From the NCBI GenBank assembly GCA_966112985.1, contig CBHWET010000038.1, positions 1-20,872 of the forward strand: a stretch of DNA of 20,872 nt, in the 5' to 3' direction. Below are positions 15,122 to 20,872 of the stretch, in pieces (the stretch's first letter is position 1; each line of letters starts with the position of its first letter). Made by a program: the position numbers and the translations under genes. The notes beneath the pieces are model-generated. The model was not told where the DNA came from. It saw only the letters and a list, made by a program, of their open reading frames with translations, and did no database searches. Source of the DNA: CBHWET01 sp966112985. Its GTDB lineage: Bacteria > Verrucomicrobiota > Verrucomicrobiia > Limisphaerales > JACDHS01.

Positions 15122-15906
15122 TGCAAAGGTGGCATAGCATAATTTTGATGATCGGGGGGATCGCCATGGTTTGTGCGTGCAAACGGGAAGAACGCGGCTT
15201 CAAGGTGCAACCACCGTCCGCGGATACAATCCAAACTCTTAAACTCAGTGAATTATCGCCGGGGCCGACCCCAACCGAAATCGCGACGAATCTTTCGACC
15301 AACTCACCTCCAACTAACGCGCCGGCCACCAATGCAAATACCGTTGTCTCGAACACACCATCTCAAATCGCTACCAACGCAACAAACACAGGGTCGACAA
15401 ATCAGGTTTCCACAAACTCTGCCGTTACTAATGCAAGCGGAACGAATCTGATTACAACGAATTCTCTCTCCACAAATAAACTTCCAAGCGTTGGCGCATC
15501 CCAAGCGAGGCCGGTGAAAAATTCGTATGAAGAAAATGCTTACGCCCTTTCGGAAGGAAAGCGGCTTTACAACTCTTTCAATTGTGTCGGCTGCCATGCT
15601 CACGGTGGCGGTGGAATGGGTCCGCCGTTAATGGATGACCAATGGCTTTATGGGAGTGCGCCCGAACAAGTGTTTGCAAGTATAGTGGAAGGCCGACCGA
15701 ACGGAATGCCCGCGTTTCGCGATCACATTCCGGATTATCAAGTGTGGCAGCTCGCGGCATATGTCCGGAGTTTGAGCGGGCTCGTTAAAAAAGATGCCGC
15801 TACCAGTCGCGACGATCATATCTCGGGAAAAAAACCCGAGAACTCGACCGACAGAAAAGAACCGAAAAATTCGTCACTACCCAAATCAGGTGAAATGCCG
15901 TTGTGA
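15121..15906 (+). CDS. Lipid-anchored mono-heme cytochrome c with Thr-Asn repeat tether, XoxG position
   Basis: The 261-residue protein begins with a signal ending VCAC, a lipobox-like end with Cys20 as the likely lipidated residue. Residues about 50-121 are a low-complexity Asn/Thr/Ser/Pro tether with twelve Thr-Asn pairs, six of them on an exact 5-residue period (93-119). A small class I cytochrome c domain follows: CVGCH at 155-159 binds heme covalently, and Met196 in GRPNGMPAF is the likely sixth ligand. The tail (about 222-261) is charged and disordered. By position it should accept electrons from the quinoprotein dehydrogenase and pass them to the oxidase encoded just downstream. It is a functional XoxG candidate, but I would not assert orthology. 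It overlaps its upstream neighbour by one base and its downstream neighbour by four. Confidence 0.88.
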   Translation: MQRWHSIILMIGGIAMVCACKREERGFKVQPPSADTIQTLKLSELSPGPTPTEIATNLSTNSPPTNAPATNANTVVSNTPSQIATNATNTGSTNQVSTNSAVTNASGTNLITTNSLSTNKLPSVGASQARPVKNSYEENAYALSEGKRLYNSFNCVGCHAHGGGGMGPPLMDDQWLYGSAPEQVFASIVEGRPNGMPAFRDHIPDYQVWQLAAYVRSLSGLVKKDAATSRDDHISGKKPENSTDRKEPKNSSLPKSGEMPL

Positions 15907-16940
15907 AAGTGCCACTTACATTTTCACTTCTGATTCTCCCCATCAGTTGTTTGTTATTTGGCTGCACTGGCGACCATTCCGCACTTAACCCCGCAGGGCC
16001 GCAGGCACAACACATCAGTAATCTTTGGTGGCAATACTTCTGGGTCACTATCCCGATTTATTTCCTGACGATGGTGTTTGTGCTTTTACCTGTTCGCCGC
16101 CGTCGAAGATCGGAAGCAATCGTGAAAGGTGACGCACCGATTGTCATCGCAGAGCCGAAGTCGGAACGTCGCCGCACAATCATTGTCGGATCACTGCTCG
16201 TCATCTCCGCATGCATCCTTTTTTATTTGATGATCGGTGACTTTGTGACAGCCCGGGCCATTGGCTCGCTCGGTGCAGAACAAAATCCCCTTACAATCAA
16301 GATCATCGGGCGGCAATGGTGGTGGGAGGTGCAATATCGCGATGGCCCGGCAAGCAACATCGTTACAACGGCCAACGAAATTCACATTCCAAGCGGTCGG
16401 CCCATCCAATTGCAGTTAAACTCGGCTGATGTAATTCACAGTTTCTGGATTCCGAATCTACATGGAAAGAAGGACCTGATTCCGGGCCATCCGACGACTC
16501 TGTGGCTGCGTGCCGACCAACCTGGAACATACTTTGGACAATGCGCTGAATTTTGCGGCTACCAACACGCGCACATGCGACTCGTGACTGTGGTTGAGCC
16601 GCAAGACAAATACTCTGCGTGGTTCAAAGCACAACAACAGCTGGCGGCAACTCCACAAGATGAAAGCTCAAAACGCGGTTACGCACTCTTCATGTCAATG
16701 ACATGTGTGATGTGTCACTCCATCGATGGCACGCCGGCAAACGGAATGGTGGGCCCCAATCTCACACACGTCGCCAGCCGTTCTCGTATCGCAGCGAATT
16801 CATTTCCAATGACCCGCGGTTACCTCGGCGGTTGGATTCTTAATCCGCAACATCTGAAACCCGGCGTTCGGATGCCGCAGCACAACTTCACATCGGACGA
16901 ACTGCAGGCGTTGCTCGACTATCTGGAAACTTTGAAATGA
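15903..16940 (+). CDS. coxB: Cytochrome c oxidase subunit II with fused cytochrome c (caa3 type)
   Basis: The 345-residue protein has a lipoprotein signal (LLFGC, Cys21), two membrane segments (about 42-63 and 93-112) and the CuA cupredoxin domain. The Trp-rich loop GRQWWWEVQY precedes the CuA ligands His179 (VIHSFWIP) and Cys214, Glu216, Cys218, His222 and Met225 in CAEFCGYQHAHM. A C-terminal cytochrome c domain has CVMCH (268-272) with Met324 as the likely ligand (GVRMPQHN). Electrons enter through this heme, go to CuA and then to subunit I. The GTG start at 15903 overlaps the previous stop by four bases and has AGGTGA nine bases upstream. The fused heme domain fits electron delivery by another small cytochrome, such as the tethered one upstream. 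Confidence 0.97.
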   Translation: MKVPLTFSLLILPISCLLFGCTGDHSALNPAGPQAQHISNLWWQYFWVTIPIYFLTMVFVLLPVRRRRRSEAIVKGDAPIVIAEPKSERRRTIIVGSLLVISACILFYLMIGDFVTARAIGSLGAEQNPLTIKIIGRQWWWEVQYRDGPASNIVTTANEIHIPSGRPIQLQLNSADVIHSFWIPNLHGKKDLIPGHPTTLWLRADQPGTYFGQCAEFCGYQHAHMRLVTVVEPQDKYSAWFKAQQQLAATPQDESSKRGYALFMSMTCVMCHSIDGTPANGMVGPNLTHVASRSRIAANSFPMTRGYLGGWILNPQHLKPGVRMPQHNFTSDELQALLDYLETLK

Positions 16941-18880
16941 ATGCCGTTCCAACAGCCCACAAAGAATCGATGGAATCCGCTCATCTGCAGGCATTACAAA
17001 CAACCTGGCGTCGAACTCCCGGATTCATAGGCTGGCTATCGTCGACGAATCACAAAGATATCGGTTTACGATTCATCGTCACGGCTTTCATCTTCTTCCT
17101 TCTTGCGGGTGTGCTCGCGCTGTTCATTCGGTTGCAGTTGATGCGGCCGGAAAACAACGTTCTCGGGCCTGATCTCTATAACCAGTTTTTCACAACGCAT
17201 GGAACGGCCATGATGTTCCTTTTCGCCGTCCCCATTATGGAAGGCTTCGGCCTCTATTTTGTTCCCTTGATGATAGGCACTCGCAACGTCGCGTTTCCGC
17301 GTTTGGCGGCTTTCAGCTATTTCAGCTACTTGTTCGGAGGAATTCTGCTGTTCGTCGGCTTGTTTTTGAACATTGGCCCGGACGTAGGCTGGTTCAGCTA
17401 CGTCCCGCTCGCCGGGCCTGAATATGGGACGGGCAAACGCGTGGATATCTGGTCACAAATGGTGACGCTCGTCGAAATCGCAAGCATGGCAGGTGCGGTC
17501 GACATCATCGTGACGGTTTTTAAACTGCGCGCGCCCGGCATGTCCTTGAATCGCATTCCGCTCTTCGTTTGGGCGCAAGTGATCACCTCATTCATGGTTT
17601 TGTTCGCGATGCCTGCCGTCACGCTCTGCAGCACGATGCTGTCGATGGATCGGCTGACAAATATCTCCACCCATTTTTATAATCCGGCGGAAGGTGGAGA
17701 TGCATTGCTTTGGCAGCATCTCTTTTGGTTCTTCGCGCATCCCGAGGTCTACATCATTTTCGTTCCGGCGACCGGCTTTGTCTCAACGATCATTCCAGTG
17801 TTTTCGAGGCGCAAAGAATTTGGCTATCCGGCAATGGTGCTTTCGATGACCGCAACTGCCTTCATCGGATTTGGAGTGTGGGTTCATCATATGTTCGCCA
17901 CACCGTTGCCACGCCTTGGGCAAAGTCTTTTCACCGTCTCCAGTCTGCTAATTGTGATTCCCACCGGTATTCAGATCTTTTGTTGGATAACAACGCTTTG
18001 GGCCGGAAAACCGAAGCTCGCAGCTCCACTACTATTCATCGTGGGCTTTTTTGCCGTTTTCGTTTTTGGTGGGCTAAGTGGCGTTATTCTGGCCTCGACA
18101 TCCATCGACCTCCAGGTGCATGACACCTTCTTTGTCGTCGCGCATTTGCACTACGTTTTAATTGGCGGGGCTGTATTCCCGTTATTTGCCGCGTGCTATT
18201 ACTGGTTCCCGAAATGGACTGGCCGCATGCTGAGCGAAACTCTTGGGGCGTGGCATTTCATGCTGTTTTTTATCGGCTTCAATCTGGCGTTTTTTCCGAT
18301 GCACCAACTCGGGCTGAAAGGAATGACGCGCCGCATCTATACCTACGGACCAGAAACTGGTTGGACTAATTTAAATTTCCTCGCCACGTTGGGCGCGGCG
18401 TTGATGGGCTTAGGCCTTCTGGTATTCCTTTGGAACCTCTTCTCGCGCGCCAAACGGGGAACCATTGCCGGTGATAATCCGTGGGGAGCGGGAACACTGG
18501 AGTGGGCAACGACTTCACCGCCACCTGATTACAGTTTTTCTTTTCTAACCGCTGTGCGGGGAAGGCACTCGTTATGGGAAAATCCCGATGACGCGCCAAT
18601 CATCACTGGCCTCGATACACACAAACGGCAACTCCTGACGACGACCATCCTCGATGCCTCAATAGATCACCGATATACTATTGCCGGCGACTCGATCTGG
18701 CCCCTGGGCGTCGCAATTGCCACGGCCGTCTTCTTTATCTGGGGCGGAATCTTTCATCCAATCGGTGTACCGATTGGAATGTTCATCGGCGTCCTCACGT
18801 TTTTCGGCTGGTTCTGGCAGAGCACAAAGTCCGCTAAAGCAAAATCTGCGGCGGGCCCCGGAGAAAGGAGCATCGCATGA
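16937..18880 (+). CDS. coxA: Cytochrome c oxidase subunit I (heme-copper oxidase) with atypical proton channels
   Basis: This 647-residue, multi-helix catalytic subunit carries all metal ligands: His88 and His405 for the low-spin heme, His268, His317 and His318 for CuB, and His403 for heme a3, in HGTAMMF, FAHPEVYI, VHHMF and HDTFFVVAHLHYV. Glu270 and the redox Tyr272 of HPEVY are present. Two canonical proton-channel positions are changed. The D-channel entrance Asp (usual GxxDxAFPRxNN) is Asn117 in GTRNVAFPRLAA, with the following Asn pair replaced by Ala. The K-channel Lys (usual PTGxK) is Gln346 in PTGIQIF. Two extra hydrophobic C-terminal segments (about 582-625) extend it, as in caa3-type subunits. 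It overlaps both neighbours by four bases. Confidence 0.97.
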   Translation: MNAVPTAHKESMESAHLQALQTTWRRTPGFIGWLSSTNHKDIGLRFIVTAFIFFLLAGVLALFIRLQLMRPENNVLGPDLYNQFFTTHGTAMMFLFAVPIMEGFGLYFVPLMIGTRNVAFPRLAAFSYFSYLFGGILLFVGLFLNIGPDVGWFSYVPLAGPEYGTGKRVDIWSQMVTLVEIASMAGAVDIIVTVFKLRAPGMSLNRIPLFVWAQVITSFMVLFAMPAVTLCSTMLSMDRLTNISTHFYNPAEGGDALLWQHLFWFFAHPEVYIIFVPATGFVSTIIPVFSRRKEFGYPAMVLSMTATAFIGFGVWVHHMFATPLPRLGQSLFTVSSLLIVIPTGIQIFCWITTLWAGKPKLAAPLLFIVGFFAVFVFGGLSGVILASTSIDLQVHDTFFVVAHLHYVLIGGAVFPLFAACYYWFPKWTGRMLSETLGAWHFMLFFIGFNLAFFPMHQLGLKGMTRRIYTYGPETGWTNLNFLATLGAALMGLGLLVFLWNLFSRAKRGTIAGDNPWGAGTLEWATTSPPPDYSFSFLTAVRGRHSLWENPDDAPIITGLDTHKRQLLTTTILDASIDHRYTIAGDSIWPLGVAIATAVFFIWGGIFHPIGVPIGMFIGVLTFFGWFWQSTKSAKAKSAAGPGERSIA

Positions 18881-19506
18881 AAACGCGTCCAGTCATCGAT
18901 GTCTCGCAACTCCCTACAGGCGGCTTCGATGCTCGATCTCCTTTGTGGTGGGGAAATCTTTGGCTGCTCGTAATCGAATCGACAATGTTCGCCATCCTTG
19001 TCGCGAGCTACTTCTACATCCGGATGAACTATCATGAATGGCCGCCACCACGAGTGAATCAACAACCAATCCTTTATCAGACTGATCCCGATCTCGCGGC
19101 GGCAACCGGCAACACAATCTTGTTAATCCTAAGTTGTATTCCAATAATCTGGATGGATCGCTCCGCCCGCCGCAAAAACCAGCGCGCCGTTCGGCTGGGT
19201 TTGATTATCGCGATCGCCATTTGTATCGGCAGCATCGTTTTGCGGTCATTTGAATTTCAAGCCATTCACTTCAAGTGGAATGACAACGCTTACGCGTCGA
19301 CTGTCTGGACAATCCTTGGGACGCATTTGCTGCATCTGATCGTAGCAACCTTTGAATGCATATTTCTCGCAACGTTTGTGTTTCGTTGCCCGATGGATGA
19401 TTCGCACGCCCTGGATGTGACGGTATTCGCCGTTTACTGGTATTGGATCGTGGGAATTTGGCTGCTGCTTTACGGCGTCGTCTATTTCGGACCGAGAGTG
19501 ATGTGA
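18877..19506 (+). CDS. coxC: Cytochrome c oxidase subunit III
   Basis: The 209-residue membrane protein has about five hydrophobic segments and family-typical stretches: WWGNLWLLVIESTMFAILVASYFYIR near the N-terminus, TGNTILLILSC, GTHLLHLIVA and the closing YWYWIVGIWLLLYGVVYF. Subunit III stabilises the catalytic core and proton uptake in heme-copper oxidases. The five-helix length is usual for bacterial caa3 oxidases. The ATG at 18877 overlaps the coxA stop by four bases and has a good AAAGGAG a few bases upstream. Confidence 0.93.
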   Translation: MKTRPVIDVSQLPTGGFDARSPLWWGNLWLLVIESTMFAILVASYFYIRMNYHEWPPPRVNQQPILYQTDPDLAAATGNTILLILSCIPIIWMDRSARRKNQRAVRLGLIIAIAICIGSIVLRSFEFQAIHFKWNDNAYASTVWTILGTHLLHLIVATFECIFLATFVFRCPMDDSHALDVTVFAVYWYWIVGIWLLLYGVVYFGPRVM

Positions 19507-19517
19507 AAGGAGAAACT

Positions 19518-19892
19518 ATGTCGCGCGGAGAACACCCCAATGTGCACCGAAGACGCGATCTAATCTTGTGGCTTGGAATGGTCGGGCCGGCGGCGGTGTG
19601 GCTGATTTATTTGGAGGTCGCATATCTACTGATTCACTTCGCAGGGAAAACAGGCAACCAAACGCCACTTCACGTTTGCTCCGTGATGTTTCTCTTAACG
19701 TCTATCGTGTTGGGCATTCTTGTTTGGTTACAGCGGCCGCGCAGTTCGGAACCAGCCAATGACATGGCGGACCCGATCATCAATCGAATCCGCCTCATGG
19801 TTATCGTCGGCATTCTCTCGAGCATTGAATTCACCCTGATCATCGCGGGGTCATGGATCGCCATCTTCATGTTGAATCCGTATCAGTCATGA
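19518..19892 (+). CDS. Small three-helix membrane protein in the oxidase operon, unknown
   Basis: The 124-residue product has a basic cytoplasmic start (MSRGEHPNVHRRRD) and three hydrophobic segments at about 15-41, 50-71 and 90-119. I do not recognise a named family. It occupies the place where many oxidase operons have a small subunit IV (CtaF/CoxD), but those usually differ in length and sequence, so the resemblance is positional only. It may be an accessory subunit or assembly factor. AAAGGAG eight bases before ATG 19518 fixes the start; the frame is open 25 codons further back, inside coxC. Its stop overlaps the ctaG start by four bases. Confidence 0.8.
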   Translation: MSRGEHPNVHRRRDLILWLGMVGPAAVWLIYLEVAYLLIHFAGKTGNQTPLHVCSVMFLLTSIVLGILVWLQRPRSSEPANDMADPIINRIRLMVIVGILSSIEFTLIIAGSWIAIFMLNPYQS

Positions 19893-20836
19893 GAACGTTT
19901 CCGTCAAAGTGCCGGCTGATATTTGCTCTTTGTATTGTTGCACCTCTCGTATTCGCGCATGGCAGTGGAGAGAGTGCGAAGCGACATAATGCGCACGAAC
20001 TTCTACGCAGTTGGGAATTTGATCCACTCGTCGTCATTGGTTTGACGGTCAGTGCATTGTTGTACTGGCGTGGAGTGGCAAACCTGCGCGTGGCCATGCC
20101 GAACCATCGAGGAATCCGTAACTGGGAAATCAGCTGCTTTGTTGCCGGATGGTTCGCAATCGTCGTTGCCCTTGTGTCACCTCTCCATCCTTGGGGGCGC
20201 GTTCTGTTTTCGGCTCACATGACGCAACACGAAGTCCTCATGCTCGTCGCCGCTCCCCTGCTCGTTCTTGGACGTCCGATTGTTATATTCCTCAAAGCTT
20301 TGCCCGTTGGGTCGGCACGAAATCTCGCGCAGCTTGGAAATTCCGCCGGGTGGCAGCGAATCTGGCGCGTTGTCTCGAACGCCTTTGTCGCGTGGCTGAT
20401 CCACGGCATTGCTCTCTGGTCGTGGCATATTCCGGCGTGGTTTCAGGCAACCATCGACAACAATTTCGTGCACGCGCTGCAGCACATCAGCTTTTTGTTT
20501 TCGGCATTATTGTTTTGGTGGGCGGTTGTTCACGGAAGACAAAAAGCTCTCGGGTTTGGTCTCGCGGTTCTTTACATGTTTACAACGGCGATGCACAGCG
20601 GATTACTCGGAGCGTTGCTCACATTCAGCAGGTCGGTCTGGTATCCCGCCTACAACGAAACCAGCCAATGGTGGGGCATGACTGCGTTGGAAGACCAACA
20701 GCTCGGCGGTTTGATCATGTGGGTTCCTGCGGGCGCCGTTTATATTATTGCAGGTCTCGCGCTCCTCGCTGGTTGGATGCGTGAGGCCGAAGCTCGCGTG
20801 ATAAAAAACGAAACGAACGCAACAATTCCCACGTAG
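19889..20836 (+). CDS. ctaG: CtaG-type cytochrome c oxidase assembly protein (caa3_CtaG family)
   Basis: The 315-residue multi-helix protein has caa3_CtaG features: a segment near the start (WEFDPLVVIGLTVSALLYWRG), SPLHPWGRVLFSAHMTQHEVLMLVAAPLLVLGRP, WHIPAWFQATIDNNFVHALQHISFLFSALLFWW, TTAMHSGLLGALLTFS, and a late DQQLGGLIMWVPAG. Conserved His residues (for example in HMTQHE and LQH) suggest copper handling. The family is linked to assembly of the caa3 oxidase and is distinct from the Cox11-like protein of the same name. A short signal-like stretch (LIFALCIVAPLVFAHG) leads it. ATG 19889 overlaps the previous stop by four bases; the frame opens 12 codons earlier without a better site. Confidence 0.92.
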   Translation: MRTFPSKCRLIFALCIVAPLVFAHGSGESAKRHNAHELLRSWEFDPLVVIGLTVSALLYWRGVANLRVAMPNHRGIRNWEISCFVAGWFAIVVALVSPLHPWGRVLFSAHMTQHEVLMLVAAPLLVLGRPIVIFLKALPVGSARNLAQLGNSAGWQRIWRVVSNAFVAWLIHGIALWSWHIPAWFQATIDNNFVHALQHISFLFSALLFWWAVVHGRQKALGFGLAVLYMFTTAMHSGLLGALLTFSRSVWYPAYNETSQWWGMTALEDQQLGGLIMWVPAGAVYIIAGLALLAGWMREAEARVIKNETNATIPT

Positions 20837-20840
20837 CTTT

Positions 20841-20872
20841 ATGCGCGCATCCCACAAAACCCTATTGCTGTT
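20841..20872 (+). CDS. Start of a further gene, cut by the right edge
   Basis: Four bases after the ctaG stop an ATG opens a frame reading MRASHKTLLLL to the edge: a basic start followed by hydrophobic residues, as in a signal peptide or membrane segment. The close spacing suggests it belongs to the same operon. Ten codons are too few to name it; an exported oxidase assembly factor or another cytochrome would fit the context. Confidence 0.45.
   Translation, partial: MRASHKTLLL

Noticed and set aside
1..20872. CRISPR array, insertion sequence, prophage or tRNA/rRNA genes
   Set aside because: No spaced direct repeats, transposase, integrase, terminal inverted repeats around a gene, or cloverleaf-like sequence was seen on either strand.

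Overview
The window is a bacterial chromosome segment, read at about half GC from the codons. The organism is probably a member of the Verrucomicrobiota: Asn/Thr-rich linkers in exported proteins, weak Shine-Dalgarno signals, many sensor kinases and a xox gene set next to a caa3-type oxidase all fit. The assignment is inference; no rRNA or tRNA is visible.

Region 1 (1-10987) is sensory and accessory. A minus-strand endonuclease/exonuclease/phosphatase-family gene runs off the left edge. It diverges from a very large soluble hybrid histidine kinase (five PAS, three GAF, HisKA, HATPase, receiver). An unrecognised membrane-anchored protein with a papain/NlpC-like C-terminus follows, then a second hybrid kinase with a receiver at each end, then an exported Asp-box (sialidase-like) beta-propeller. 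The two kinases are paralogous in their catalytic cores, and their upstream regions share a 16-base element with one mismatch. The first kinase gene is also preceded by a long imperfect hairpin. The gene-free stretches here (735-995 and 7087-7364) are under 300 bases and show nothing beyond the listed sites.

Region 2 (11024-12324) holds a DUF502 membrane protein overlapping by one base with a short recO.

Region 3 (12451 to the right edge) is the metabolic core and looks like one transcription unit. It encodes a PQQ alcohol dehydrogenase with the lanthanide-type Asp-x-Asp signature (XoxF-like), its periplasmic binding-protein partner (XoxJ), a lipid-anchored cytochrome c on a long Thr-Asn repeat tether (XoxG position), then caa3-type cytochrome oxidase subunits II (with fused cytochrome c), I and III, a small three-helix membrane protein, CtaG, and the first codons of another exported protein. 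Most junctions are 1-4 base overlaps. The simplest reading is a complete periplasmic electron path: alcohol to PQQ/lanthanide enzyme to tethered cytochrome c to CuA/heme oxidase to O2. Oxidase subunit I lacks the usual key residues of both canonical proton channels, which makes the energetics of this chain the most interesting open point.
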